NCBI GenBank assembly: GCA_002345965.1
Contig: DDTF01000022.1
Span: 2,091-66,090 of the forward strand
Source of the DNA: Flammeovirgaceae bacterium UBA2371
GTDB lineage: Bacteria > Bacteroidota > Bacteroidia > Cytophagales > Cyclobacteriaceae
Direction: 5' to 3'
Length of the DNA stretch: 64,000 nt
The notes beneath the pieces are model-generated. The model was not told where the DNA came from and made no database searches. It worked only from the letters and a program-made list of their open reading frames with translations. The stretch's first letter is position 1. The number at the start of each line of letters is the position of its first letter. Position numbers and translations under genes: made by a program. Positions 44,612 through 53,912 of this stretch are shown one piece after another.

Positions 44612-45328
44612 ATGAAAACGATTATTCACAGATTATTTGTAACCAACTATCTGTTAGAACGCTCAGAATCAAATACTAATAACAACTCATTGCAAGTAGT
44701 GCATCAAGCCCTGGCGAATGGCAAAACCGCCAAGGCAGTGCGGGCAAGTGCATTGGCCGTGGGTACTGCGTTAGCGATTATGACCGCATTGATCATGACT
44801 TCCTGTACACCACAAAAGACTGAAGCCACCACACCTGCGCTGTCGAAAGAGGCATTGGTCGCAAGAGGAGCCTACCTGGTAACTACCAGTGCGTGCCACG
44901 ATTGTCATTCTCCAAAAATTATGACGCCTCATGGTCCTATTGTTGATACCACGAGGATGTTGTCCGGTCATCCGGCCAACGACCCTGTTCCTCCTGTAGC
45001 AAAAACAGACGATTGGATTTTGTTCGGCAACGACTTTACTACTGGCGCAGGACCCTGGGGTGTTTCATTTGCCGCTAACCTTACTCCACATGAAACCGGA
45101 ACAGGAAACTGGAGCTTCGAACAATTTAAAACTGCGATACGCAAAGGAAAATATAAAGGATTGGAAGGTAGCCGCTCTTTGTTGCCTCCTATGCCATGGG
45201 AGATGTACAGGAACTTTACAGACGAGGACCTGTTAGCCATCTTCACTTTTCTTCAATCCATTAAACCGATTGACAATCTGGTACCACAACCAATTGCACC
45301 GGGTGATGTAGTCTATGCATCAAAATAA
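44612..45328 (+). CDS. Monohaem cytochrome c lipoprotein
   Basis: A 238-residue c-type cytochrome. One haem site is visible (ACHDCHSPK at about residues 93-101), with a probable distal Met in LLPPMPWEM near 193-201. The N-terminus is odd: about 45 charged residues precede the hydrophobic stretch and lipobox (IMTSC, near residue 65), which is long for a signal peptide. A late start cannot be excluded but I see no better ATG with a full signal. It is followed by a 33-residue membrane peptide and a strong terminator. Confidence 0.85.
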   Translation: MKTIIHRLFVTNYLLERSESNTNNNSLQVVHQALANGKTAKAVRASALAVGTALAIMTALIMTSCTPQKTEATTPALSKEALVARGAYLVTTSACHDCHSPKIMTPHGPIVDTTRMLSGHPANDPVPPVAKTDDWILFGNDFTTGAGPWGVSFAANLTPHETGTGNWSFEQFKTAIRKGKYKGLEGSRSLLPPMPWEMYRNFTDEDLLAIFTFLQSIKPIDNLVPQPIAPGDVVYASK

Positions 45329-45334
45329 GAGATC

Positions 45335-45436
45335 ATGATAGCCTTCATCATTCTTTTTGGAGTTGTTATCATGGTGAGTACAGTGGTGATTTTTTCTCTG
45401 CTGTTGATGTTGCGAAAGCACAAAGTTTACAGGTAG
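45335..45436 (+). CDS. 33-residue single-helix membrane peptide
   Basis: Between the cytochrome gene and its terminator is an open frame for MIAFIILFGVVIMVSTVVIF, then a short hydrophobic run and a basic tail (RKHKVYR). It has one clear membrane helix with positive residues on the C-terminal side. It begins 6 bases behind the cytochrome stop and ends 8 bases before the hairpin, so it fills the rest of the transcript. Its size resembles small subunits of respiratory complexes, but no homologue is known to me. Confidence 0.5.
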   Translation: MIAFIILFGVVIMVSTVVIFSLLLMLRKHKVYR

Positions 45437-45444
45437 TAAAAAAA

Positions 45445-45470
45445 GCCCTCCCGAAAATTATCGGGAGGGC
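45445..45470 (+). terminator. Strong terminator of the cytochrome transcript
   Basis: GCCCTCCCGA and TCGGGAGGGC form a perfect 10-bp stem around a 6-base loop, with an A-run before it and TTTTTTT after it. It can work in both directions and also lies just beyond the convergent YD-repeat lipoprotein gene. Confidence 0.95.
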
Positions 45471-45492
45471 TTTTTTTCTAAGCAAGGGGCCG

Positions 45493-46269
45493 TTATATAA
45501 CCTTGAAAAAGAATTGGGTAGTATGGCTACCTGAATCCCCATGATAGAATGTTGTTTTTGTCACCATCGATTGAACGTAGCCTAAATCATTATAAGTATA
45601 ATTAAATGCTTCAATTACAAATGGAGTGTTTTGTGCGTTCAACATTTCAATTTTACCTGGGTTGTTGATACTGCCTTTGTGAAATGGGTTCAATACCTGA
45701 TGGCCAAGTGCGCCCATACCTTTTTTATTGTCATAGTCAGAATAATTAAAGGTTGAGACTAGCTGTTGCTCTGAATTTACAAAATCATAATTTTTGACTT
45801 CCAATATATTTCCATCCTCGTCATAACGATAAGTGGTCTTACCTTCCGCTTCTTTTCCTGTGTCTTTGTGGATAGACATTACATTCGAAATCATCCTGTT
45901 CTGCGCATCATAGGTAAACTCATAGGTGAGCGTTAGTTTGCCCTCTTCAAACGTTTGGGTATTCCTAATCAGGTTATTCTCATAGTTGTACACGTAAGTT
46001 ACTCCAAAGTTGGTAGTACAGCTGGTCAGTTGGCCCTTGTTGTCATAGGCATAATTATATTCCGTAACAGTTACATTTCCATCTACAAACGTTGTTGTTC
46101 TTTTTACCTGGGTAATTTGGTTTTTGTCGTTGTACTTGAATTCCTCCACAAAGTTTTTTTCTTCAATACGTTCCAGCAGTACTTGTGGCTCTTCTATTTT
46201 GATGATTTCTTCCCTACAAGACTCAAGTGACAGCAAGGCTACTACAAAAAGGGGTACTACAAATTTCAT
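45493..46269 (-). CDS. YD-repeat lipoprotein, unknown function
   Basis: A 258-residue lipoprotein (signal VPLFVVALLSLESC) whose body is built of YD-type repeats: YNDKNQITQVKR, YDNKGQLTSCT, YDAQNRMISNV, YDEDGNILEVKNY and YNDLGYVQSM. Such beta repeats occur in RHS/YD proteins and in DUF4595-like surface lipoproteins of Bacteroidota. It is far too short and lacks a toxin tip, so it is not an RHS toxin. Monocistronic; a hairpin upstream separates it from the SusD gene. Confidence 0.75.
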   Translation of the reverse strand: MKFVVPLFVVALLSLESCREEIIKIEEPQVLLERIEEKNFVEEFKYNDKNQITQVKRTTTFVDGNVTVTEYNYAYDNKGQLTSCTTNFGVTYVYNYENNLIRNTQTFEEGKLTLTYEFTYDAQNRMISNVMSIHKDTGKEAEGKTTYRYDEDGNILEVKNYDFVNSEQQLVSTFNYSDYDNKKGMGALGHQVLNPFHKGSINNPGKIEMLNAQNTPFVIEAFNYTYNDLGYVQSMVTKTTFYHGDSGSHTTQFFFKVI

Positions 46270-46367
46270 ACAGTTAATTGATATGGGTTAATTAGTCACA
46301 GGCTAATACGGAACCGGTTGAAATAAGTTGTTACCAACACCCCTTCTCAGGTAGGATTTTTATAAAA

Positions 46368-46397
46368 AAAAGGGCTGTCCGTTAAGACAGCCCTTTT
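46368..46397 (-). terminator. Terminator of the SusC-SusD operon
   Basis: AAAAGGGCTGTC and GACAGCCCTTTT form a perfect stem of up to 12 bp around a 6-base loop, 23 bases behind the SusD stop. Poly-A/T flanks make it able to end transcription on the minus strand. Confidence 0.9.
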
Positions 46398-46419
46398 CCA
46401 TTTATGATTTGATAGATGT

Positions 46420-47823
46420 TTATTTATTCACGGCTGTTACCGCAAATATCCCTGGTTCAGGAGAAGGTGCATTGCTGTTGGCATTCAACTCATCCTGTGC
46501 ATAAGGAAAACGCTCTGGGTATTGTGTGAAAGTTGCGCTGTTAATTGGAAATGGCACTGACAAATCACTGTCACTTTTCCTGACGCGTCTTGCATCGTTA
46601 AATGGTATAAACGTACCATATAATGAAACATATCTTTCTTCAATCACCTCACGCAAAAAAGCACGGATAGGCGCAATGTTATCTGCATTTTCAATGCCCC
46701 CCGCGTCAAAGTCTGTTGCTACATAGGCAGTATATTGAGTAACATCACTCGGTGCCACTTTAGTAAATGCCGCTCCTGAGTTCAGGTGGGCTCTGAGTGT
46801 ATTCAGGTGCCCCAGACCAGTAGCCAAATTAACTGTTCTTGCGCCAGCTTCAGCCAGAATAAGCAAATTCTCTTCATAAGTTACCAATGGCATCGGAGCT
46901 GTAGCTTTTGCAACACCCAACTCACTGCTTGGCGCGTTTCCTATAATGGTGTAATACTTGGAACGAGCTTGTTCATTGGTTTTCGCGTTGTTTCTGGACC
47001 CAGCCCCTGCAGCGATTAAGGTAGAGAGGTATGTACCTGTTGTGCTCATGTAATCATTCCTTTCCCCTACGAAAACGTTGAGTAGATTGGTGTTACCATT
47101 CGCAGAAGTACCCGCTGGCTTAAACTTCATGGAATTGGCATTAGAAGCTATTCCAGACTGAGCAGCTGTATAGGCGTTGGCATACTCTTTCGTATCCATA
47201 TAAAAGCGAGCCTTCAGCGTATAAGCAGTTTGAATCCACTTGGTTTTATTTCCACTGTGAAAAATTTCGTTGGAAATTGATGGATTACCTGGTATGCTAT
47301 TCAAATCAGCGATTGCACCGTCCAACAAAGTTTGCAATGCTGCAAACACAGCAGTCTGGCTATCGAATACTGGGTCTTCAATCTTCTCCTCTGCATCGGC
47401 AGCCTGAGAATATGGAATGTCTCCAAATATTTCGGCAGCAGTTCCTACCGCATGGGCCTCCAAAATTTTGCTAATACCCACATAGATAGGGAATTCAGAC
47501 AGCTCGACTTGCATCAGTCTGCATTGCTTTACAATACCCTGATAAATATAGCTCCATGTGCTATTGGTCTCTTCAGTACTGATATTGTATTCGTTTAAGC
47601 TTTTATATAGCAATAATTTACCGCTATACTGACCTGTCCACATACCTGATATACGTTGCAAGTGACTTACCTGCACAGTGACATTGGCCAGCTCTGCCCC
47701 AATCAATAACAAATCCGCTGGAGCCTCTGTTGGCTCATTGGGGTTCACATTGATGTCTTCTAAAATGCTCTCACATCTTGTAAAGACAAGAAGTGGAATT
47801 AATATTAATAATATCTTTTTCAT
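46420..47823 (-). CDS. SusD/RagB-like surface lipoprotein (SusD_2 type)
   Basis: A 467-residue lipoprotein (signal ILLILIPLLVFTRC) that forms the lid of a SusCD importer on the cell surface. Features include DINVNPNEPTEAP at residues 23-35 and a helical TPR-like core; FIPFNDARRVRKS near residue 420 is typical of the SusD_2 subgroup. It begins 4 bases after the SusC stop. No glycosidase, sulfatase or sensor lies next to the pair, so the nutrient it imports cannot be inferred; SusD_2 pairs often handle peptides or unknown oligomers. Confidence 0.9.
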   Translation of the reverse strand: MKKILLILIPLLVFTRCESILEDINVNPNEPTEAPADLLLIGAELANVTVQVSHLQRISGMWTGQYSGKLLLYKSLNEYNISTEETNSTWSYIYQGIVKQCRLMQVELSEFPIYVGISKILEAHAVGTAAEIFGDIPYSQAADAEEKIEDPVFDSQTAVFAALQTLLDGAIADLNSIPGNPSISNEIFHSGNKTKWIQTAYTLKARFYMDTKEYANAYTAAQSGIASNANSMKFKPAGTSANGNTNLLNVFVGERNDYMSTTGTYLSTLIAAGAGSRNNAKTNEQARSKYYTIIGNAPSSELGVAKATAPMPLVTYEENLLILAEAGARTVNLATGLGHLNTLRAHLNSGAAFTKVAPSDVTQYTAYVATDFDAGGIENADNIAPIRAFLREVIEERYVSLYGTFIPFNDARRVRKSDSDLSVPFPINSATFTQYPERFPYAQDELNANSNAPSPEPGIFAVTAVNK

Positions 47824-47827
47824 AGAC

Positions 47828-50800
47828 TTAATAATTAACTTTTATTGAAAATAGCCATGAACGTGTACTTGGGTTGGTGAAGTAATCTATACCAAACCCG
47901 CTATCCACACCTGATTGGTTGATTTCCGGGTCAATACCCTGAACCTTTGTCCAAAGAACTAGGTTACGTCCAGTAATTCCCAAATCAACTGATGTCAGTT
48001 TCATACGCTTCACCCATTCGTTATTCAATTTGTATTGCAAACTGATTTCGCGCAGACGCGTCCAGCTACCATCGCTAATGGCAAATTCATTGATAGCAGA
48101 TCCACCTAGGCCACCGCCCAATGATGTATACCATCGTTCATCTTTCAATACAGGTCCGGCTCCAAAGTCTTCGATGTTTCCACGCACAGTTGTACCTGCC
48201 GGAAATACTACACCAGCAGAATTTCTCAGGTCCTGGGTTAAGGTAACTTCATTACCTACATCAGCATGCGTACCGAATTGATATAATACAAATCGGGTAC
48301 GGTCTGCATAGTCACCACCCTGGAAGGTCTCAAACAAAACATTGAGTGAAAGGCCTTTGAAAGAAGTAGAAAATCCAAGGCCACCTCTCCAGTCCGGATT
48401 GGGATCTCCAACAACACCTTGGTCATTATCAATCTGAGGGAAACCATTGGCATCCAATACAAACGATCCGTCTGCATTGCGTTGGGCACGTGTAGACCAG
48501 AAAGAGCCTAATGCATGACCTTGAACAGCTCTGGAACTGATAGACTGCGTGGTGAGCTCGATAGACTCAGTACCTTTTAAGTCAGTCACCAGGTTTCGGT
48601 TGTTATTGAAGTTACCATAAAGGTTAACTTGCCAATCTCTGTTTTTGAATATGGTATAATTCGCATCCAACTCCACCCCTTTGTTGGTCATGGTTCCTGC
48701 ATTGGCGTACACGCTGTTGAAACCTCCTGATGGAGCCAATCCTACTTCAAACAACAAGTCTTTGATCTCGTTGGAGTAGTAAGTAAAACCAATTCCCAGT
48801 TTATCATTGAACAAACGCAAGTCGGTACCGATCTCAAACTCTGTTTTTACTTCTGGTTTCAGATTCGGGTTACCTTTATCGTCATTGTATCGGAATCCAC
48901 CACCATATAACAATGGATCCAATCCATCATCATATGCATTATATGAAAACCCTTCAAAGGTTGTTCTATCGCGGTAAGGCTGAGGTTCAACACCCACCTG
49001 TCCGTATGCCAATCTCAATTTACCGAAGGACAATATAGAGTTGTTGGTCAAACTTGGTAATTGTGTAAACTGCCATGCTACATCTGCTGCGGGATAAAAG
49101 AAAGTACCAGCAATAGTTGAAGCTGCTTCTTGTGTTCCATTGACGTTCAAGAATAACTGATCGTAAAAGTCAAATGCCAAAACTGAGTACAGACGATTTG
49201 ATCTTCTGTGTCTGTAAGTATTATCAGGGAAGAAGAGTTTAGAATTGTTGAAATTTCTCAAATCGGTGTTGATCAAAAATTGTTGTGCATCAACACGATC
49301 ACGGATATATTTTCGATCATTGATATTCCACCCAATGGTTGCATTGAGGTTAATGTCACTGCTCAAAGGTCGGGTTGCGCGGATGATACCATCAAAGTTT
49401 ACTTCTGTTTCTTTGAAATTCTCAGCGTCCAATTGACCTAGAGAAGGCACGTTACCTGCTGAACCTACAGGGAAAAATCGCTCTCTGCGATCGGTGTAGC
49501 TGTCAACACCACCTCTTAAGATTACGTCCATCCAATCCAATGGAGAAATGGTCATTTCAGAAGAGACAATAAAGCGATCCACAACAGATGGATTCTTCAG
49601 TTCGTTGGTTGTCCACAAAGGGTTATTGTAGGTAGCATTTTGGTTGTCACCTAAATATCTTCTATAGCTACGCTGACGATTAGGGAATGCAGTTCCATTA
49701 TTGTCGTAGTAAGTTCCTTTGTAGTCGCGGTTGTCAAAATCAGGAGCACCACGAAGCAATCCCAAATACAGACCATTAACATTAGAACTTTGTTGAATCC
49801 TGTTGGATGAGGTATGGGCATAAGTTGCTTTTGAAGACAACGCCATCCAATCATTAAATTGAGTGCTTGAATTTAGCCTTAAAGTAGTTCTCCTGTAGTC
49901 GGCATTTCTTACAATACCTTTTTGATCCAAGTCACCAAAGCTGAAGTAGAAGTTCGACTTCGCTCCACCTCCGCTTATAGCCAGAGAGTTCTCCCAGAAA
50001 CTTCCGTCCTGGAATACAGCATCAAAGTTTTCATCCAGGAAAGTTTCTCTTGAATTTTTTGCGGTAATGGGATAATAAATGGTTCCGTCATCCGCCTGGA
50101 AATATCTGCCGGTTGTATTGACTGCGTCAGGTTCACCAGTACGATCAGCAATTCTATCCCCCCATGAGTTGGCACTTGTTGGGCTGTAGTTGCCATTACT
50201 GCCCTGTCCAAATTTATCTTGCAGCGGGTGCCTTCTATTGATTTGATCTATAGAATACGTAGAGCTGAAAGAGATGTTTACCTTGTCTCCTGCTTTTCCT
50301 TTTTTGGTTGTAATCACCACCACACCGTTTGCGGCACGCGATCCCCACAAAGCAGCAGCAGATGCACCTTTCAATACCTGAATAGATTCAATGTCTTCTG
50401 GATTGAGGTCATTGATCCTCGATTGTTCAGAAGTACCACCAGCTCGTGACCCACTGTTTCCAGTAAGGCTCGAGTTACTCACAGGAATACCATCGACAAT
50501 AAAAAGCGGATCTGATGATCCCGTAATGGTATTGGCACCTCTGATTTGAATGGTCGAACCGGCTCCAGGATCACCATTTGAACGTGCAATACGTACACCG
50601 GCAGCTTTACCCGCCATTCCGTTCAGCAAGCCTGTCTCACCAGATCTGGCTACATCACTTGCTTTTACAACAGCACTAGTCGAGCCTAACTTATCTTTGT
50701 TTTGCTCAAAGCCCAGTGCACTCACCACTATTTCACTTAACTGCAGTACATCCTCCTCAAGAGAGACATTGATAGTGGATCTTGTTCCGACTACCTCAGA

Positions 50801-51034
50801 CACAGAAGTGTAACCGATAAAGCTGAATACCAAAGTGGCATCATTTTGCACCTGGATGGAAAAATTTCCTGACACATCAGTAATCGTTCCATTCGAGGTT
50901 CCGCGCTCGATGACGTTCACCCCAATGAGGGCGTCACCATTCGCATCCGTAACCCTACCTGTGACAGATCGCTGCGCAAAGGCAGTCAATCCTAACAGCA
51001 GAAGGACTACAGTAACCGAGTAGATTTTTTGCAT
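47828..51034 (-). CDS. SusC/RagA-family TonB-linked outer membrane protein
   Basis: A 1068-residue importer barrel. The start at 51034 gives a signal peptide (QKIYSVTVVLLLLGLTAFAQ), a CarboxypepD-regulatory-like domain (about residues 22-100, GRVTDANGDALIGVNVIERG), the SusC box SEIVVSALGF, and a plug domain with IRGANTITGSSDPLFIVDGI, ending in FSIKVNY. An upstream in-frame TTG at 51061 falls inside a perfect -7 promoter box (TACGTTTG), so it cannot be the start. It pairs with the SusD-like lid to import an unknown nutrient. Confidence 0.93.
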   Translation of the reverse strand: MQKIYSVTVVLLLLGLTAFAQRSVTGRVTDANGDALIGVNVIERGTSNGTITDVSGNFSIQVQNDATLVFSFIGYTSVSEVVGTRSTINVSLEEDVLQLSEIVVSALGFEQNKDKLGSTSAVVKASDVARSGETGLLNGMAGKAAGVRIARSNGDPGAGSTIQIRGANTITGSSDPLFIVDGIPVSNSSLTGNSGSRAGGTSEQSRINDLNPEDIESIQVLKGASAAALWGSRAANGVVVITTKKGKAGDKVNISFSSTYSIDQINRRHPLQDKFGQGSNGNYSPTSANSWGDRIADRTGEPDAVNTTGRYFQADDGTIYYPITAKNSRETFLDENFDAVFQDGSFWENSLAISGGGAKSNFYFSFGDLDQKGIVRNADYRRTTLRLNSSTQFNDWMALSSKATYAHTSSNRIQQSSNVNGLYLGLLRGAPDFDNRDYKGTYYDNNGTAFPNRQRSYRRYLGDNQNATYNNPLWTTNELKNPSVVDRFIVSSEMTISPLDWMDVILRGGVDSYTDRRERFFPVGSAGNVPSLGQLDAENFKETEVNFDGIIRATRPLSSDINLNATIGWNINDRKYIRDRVDAQQFLINTDLRNFNNSKLFFPDNTYRHRRSNRLYSVLAFDFYDQLFLNVNGTQEAASTIAGTFFYPAADVAWQFTQLPSLTNNSILSFGKLRLAYGQVGVEPQPYRDRTTFEGFSYNAYDDGLDPLLYGGGFRYNDDKGNPNLKPEVKTEFEIGTDLRLFNDKLGIGFTYYSNEIKDLLFEVGLAPSGGFNSVYANAGTMTNKGVELDANYTIFKNRDWQVNLYGNFNNNRNLVTDLKGTESIELTTQSISSRAVQGHALGSFWSTRAQRNADGSFVLDANGFPQIDNDQGVVGDPNPDWRGGLGFSTSFKGLSLNVLFETFQGGDYADRTRFVLYQFGTHADVGNEVTLTQDLRNSAGVVFPAGTTVRGNIEDFGAGPVLKDERWYTSLGGGLGGSAINEFAISDGSWTRLREISLQYKLNNEWVKRMKLTSVDLGITGRNLVLWTKVQGIDPEINQSGVDSGFGIDYFTNPSTRSWLFSIKVNY

Positions 51035-51058
51035 AAGAGTTTTAGTTTGTTTGACCTT

Positions 51059-51066
51059 CAAACGTA
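51059..51066 (-). promoter_or_regulatory. Perfect -7 box of the SusC promoter
   Basis: Reading the minus strand, TACGTTTG matches the Bacteroidota -7 consensus TAnnTTTG at all fixed positions and lies 24 bases before the SusC ATG at 51034. No good -33 TTTG is seen 19-21 bases further up, so a sigma activator may be needed. Confidence 0.5.
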
Positions 51067-51470
51067 AATCATTAAGAAAAAAAATCCTACACTTTTTTTA
51101 GCGAACGGTCATTAGGTAGGTTTCATTCATCTATCAACGAGTGTGTGCATTGCAAAAAAAAATCCCTCAATACGAGTTAGTTATTTTTTGCCAGCGAATT
51201 GTTTTCATCTGGTTCATCCGTACAAATTGTGGCCTGCGAGATCGCTAGCGCACATCTCTATGTACGCACGGCCAACGCTTTCAATTAATTTCATCACTGC
51301 ACTAACAAGGATAGTCACATCGCTGAAATAAAAGTGTACCAAAAAATATTTTACTCACGATGAAAAAAATTGCCCCATCTCGCGGGACATTCGACAAAAA
51401 GTCGAGTGAAAAAGAATGACGCAACATTTTGCCCAGAGTGTTCAGAATCGACCAGTCGACCAAAAAAAAA
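51067..51470. other. SusC upstream region without a gene
   Basis: This stretch lies between the rpoD terminator and the SusC -7 box. It holds two inverted repeats with the same arms, TCGAC/GTCGA, at 51391-51405 (5-base loop; 7-bp stem when ATTCGAC and GTCGAGT are counted) and 51448-51459 (2-base loop). GCGAGATCGC also shows partial symmetry near 51236. No gene is seen. The repeats may be operator or leader-RNA sites for the SusC operon. Confidence 0.5.
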
Positions 51471-51490
51471 GAACCTCATCGCTGAGGTTC
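51471..51490 (-). terminator. Terminator of rpoD
   Basis: GAACCTCA and TGAGGTTC form a perfect 8-bp stem with a 4-base loop (GCGA on the transcribed strand, a stable GNRA tetraloop), followed on the minus strand by a run of nine T. It lies 28 bases behind the rpoD stop. Confidence 0.93.
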
Positions 51491-51517
51491 CCTTGTTCTG
51501 TATTTAATGATTGCAAT

Positions 51518-52384
51518 TTATCCCAGATACGCTTTGAGCTCTTTGCTTCTGGATGACTGTCTTAATTTTCTTGTCGCCTTCTCTTTGATCTGACGCACGC
51601 GCTCACGGGTCAGGTCAAATTGGTCTGCGATCTCTTCCAATGTCACCGCATGACCACCGGATAGTCCATAGTACAACGAGATAACAGCTGATTCACGTTC
51701 GCTCAAAGTAGCCAAAGCACGCTTCACTTCTGTTTGCAGCGACTTGATCATCAAATCTGAATCCGGCACGTCTGCATCTTCATCTTCCATGATGTCTAGA
51801 AGTGTACCATCACCATCTCCTTGCGCAAATGGTGCATCCATAGAAACTTTACGTGCTCTAAAGGTTAGGTTGGTTCTGATCTCGTCAGGAGTCATTTCCA
51901 TCACCTCTGCCAATTCGTCTTCGGTTGGCTCACGCTGGTGCTTTTGCTCCAACTCAGAAAACGCGTTGTTAATTTTATTCAGCGATCCTACCCTGTTAAG
52001 TGGAAGTCTCACTATTCTGGATTGCTCGGCCAATGCTTGTAAAATGCTTTGGCGAATCCACCATACTGCATAGGATATGAACTTAAACCCGCGTGTCTCA
52101 TCAAAACGAGTCGCTGCTTTAATAAGTCCCAGGTTCCCCTCATTGATAAGGTCACTCAATGTCAGGCCATGGTTTTGGTATTGTTTTGCCACAGATACCA
52201 CAAAACGCAGGTTGGCATTGACCAACTTTTCCAAGGCTATTTTGTCTCCCTCTCTAATTCGCTTTGCAAGCTGAACTTCCATCTCCGCAGTAATCAGATC
52301 AATCCTGGCAATTTCACTGAGGTACTTGTCCAGTGATTGTGTCTCACGATTAGTTATCTGCTTGGTTATCTTGAGTTGACGCAT
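51518..52384 (-). CDS. rpoD: Primary sigma factor RpoD (compact Bacteroidota type)
   Basis: A 288-residue sigma-70 factor of the length and sequence of the Bacteroidota housekeeping sigma factor, which lacks region 1.1 and the non-conserved region. Region 1.2 (SLDKYLSEIARIDLITAEME), region 2 (LRFVVSVAKQYQNHGLTLSD, then GFKFISYAVWWIRQSILQAL), region 3 and region 4.2 (VTLEEIADQFDLTRERVRQI) are all present. It directs polymerase to the TTTG/TAnnTTTG promoters found here. It is monocistronic, with its own terminator. Confidence 0.96.
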   Translation of the reverse strand: MRQLKITKQITNRETQSLDKYLSEIARIDLITAEMEVQLAKRIREGDKIALEKLVNANLRFVVSVAKQYQNHGLTLSDLINEGNLGLIKAATRFDETRGFKFISYAVWWIRQSILQALAEQSRIVRLPLNRVGSLNKINNAFSELEQKHQREPTEDELAEVMEMTPDEIRTNLTFRARKVSMDAPFAQGDGDGTLLDIMEDEDADVPDSDLMIKSLQTEVKRALATLSERESAVISLYYGLSGGHAVTLEEIADQFDLTRERVRQIKEKATRKLRQSSRSKELKAYLG

Positions 52385-52676
52385 TAACGATTAAATTAAT
52401 TGTTTATATATAAGTACTAAATATGATTCAAAAAACGCACTTTTTTTATTTACTCTTTAAAATATCATTCACAATCAAAGCTTAATCTGCTTTGCAGCAT
52501 TTCTTTGAGTTGAATATAAATTAAAGGGGTAATTTTAAGAGAAATCGCATAAATCGCCAGCAAAATTACAAAAAACAGGCAATAATCCCAACTTATCATC
52601 ATTTAAGTAAGTGTATAACAAACAGTTATCAGAATAGTTCCTACCCCTTCAATTATCATTATTTTGCCAGTGCTGG
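52385..52676. other. Intergenic region upstream of rpoD
   Basis: An AT-rich 292-base gap that holds the rpoD promoter. The best minus-strand -7 candidate (AAGCTTTG at 52476-52483) has one mismatch and lacks a -33 partner; I cannot fix the promoter. No gene or structured RNA is recognised. Confidence 0.4.
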
Positions 52677-53816
52677 TCATAACAGTCCAAATAAAAAGAT
52701 GGTAAACATTCCCCATGCCGTACCTGACACCATACTTAAAATCGCCAATAATATGGCATGCGGCATCCATTCTTCATTGTAGGCAGAAGTAACCGCGGGT
52801 GCAGTGGATATGCCACCCAGATTGGCCATACTGGCTATGGGCACCCAGGCCATGTGCAGCCTGAGTAACCGCGCCACCAGCATCATGAATACATAATGGG
52901 CTACAATCCAGACCATCGCTACCACCACAAAAGGAATGGGCAGCGACAAACCACTAAAGTCCAACCGCAAACCAAGAATGGCCATAATTAAAATAATTAA
53001 AACTCCCCCTACTTTAAGCACCAAAGTATGATTCCATCGAGGCACGAAATTACCAAGAAGGAGTCCAACAATAGAGAGCAATATCACACGCCATAAAAAA
53101 TCCTCTACCAACCAGTTGGTAATCATTGTCACTGCCACTATTGAGCTCAACGTAATGATCATGGATCCGATTGTTCTGCTGCTTGGCTTTATTTCATCCG
53201 GAATGAAATCCGGTATCTTTTCTGTGATACCAAAAAATGTATTGAACTGGTCGCTTCGTTTGATCAGTTGAAACATGAGTATGGTCCAGATGTTAACGAG
53301 AATATTGTCCAACACCAACACCGACAGAAACAGGGACTCTGGTGTGCCCACCAATTCTTTCAGCACCAGTTGACTGGTGCTACCTCCTATCCACCCTCCT
53401 ACTATAGGTACCAGTCCCTTCCAATACTCCTGATTGATAAACATCTCGCGGCCATCGGGCAAAAGGTATTGAGCAGCCAAAACCAATATTACCGGTAAGG
53501 TGGCGATGACAAATGATCCGGATACAAATAAAATAATTGGGCGCGCACCCACGATCTTGAGTTGGGGAATGGACAAGGCGCTCATTACCGTGAGGATGGC
53601 AAATGGAATGATCCAGTTTCTGCTGATTGAATGAAGGAATACGCCCGAAAGATCCAATCCTGTACTGTGTGTAACGGCTGCCGGAATTACATACGCAAAG
53701 AGTATGGCTGGAAACCAATTCAACAATGCTTTTATCCATGGAGTTTGTTGCTTGTTGAGCCAAAGCACTGTCACTACCGTAAACACTACAACTAAAAGGG
53801 CAATCCAAAAGTCCAT
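52677..53816 (-). CDS. DUF819-family membrane protein (putative transporter)
   Basis: A 379-residue protein with ten or so membrane helices. It matches the DUF819 family: the motif GGWIGGSTSQLVLKELVG with its paired Gly and Ser/Thr residues and the later MANLGGISTAPAV repeat of the same kind, as in inverted-repeat ion transporters. Function is unknown in most bacteria; relatives may carry carboxylates or amino acids. It lies near the malonate transporter but is separated from it by the PLD gene. Confidence 0.87.
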   Translation of the reverse strand: MDFWIALLVVVFTVVTVLWLNKQQTPWIKALLNWFPAILFAYVIPAAVTHSTGLDLSGVFLHSISRNWIIPFAILTVMSALSIPQLKIVGARPIILFVSGSFVIATLPVILVLAAQYLLPDGREMFINQEYWKGLVPIVGGWIGGSTSQLVLKELVGTPESLFLSVLVLDNILVNIWTILMFQLIKRSDQFNTFFGITEKIPDFIPDEIKPSSRTIGSMIITLSSIVAVTMITNWLVEDFLWRVILLSIVGLLLGNFVPRWNHTLVLKVGGVLIILIMAILGLRLDFSGLSLPIPFVVVAMVWIVAHYVFMMLVARLLRLHMAWVPIASMANLGGISTAPAVTSAYNEEWMPHAILLAILSMVSGTAWGMFTIFLFGLL

Positions 53817-53912
53817 CAGTGCTGAGTAAAAGTTAAAAGATAGTAAAAAGATTTAGTCTATTAGAATGTGATTCTATTCAATGATGGGTCAAACCACTTA
53901 TCAATGTCTGGG

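Noticed and set aside
45493..46269. RHS toxin from YD repeats
   Set aside because: Only about five YD motifs, no C-terminal toxin, no immunity gene, and a lipoprotein signal.
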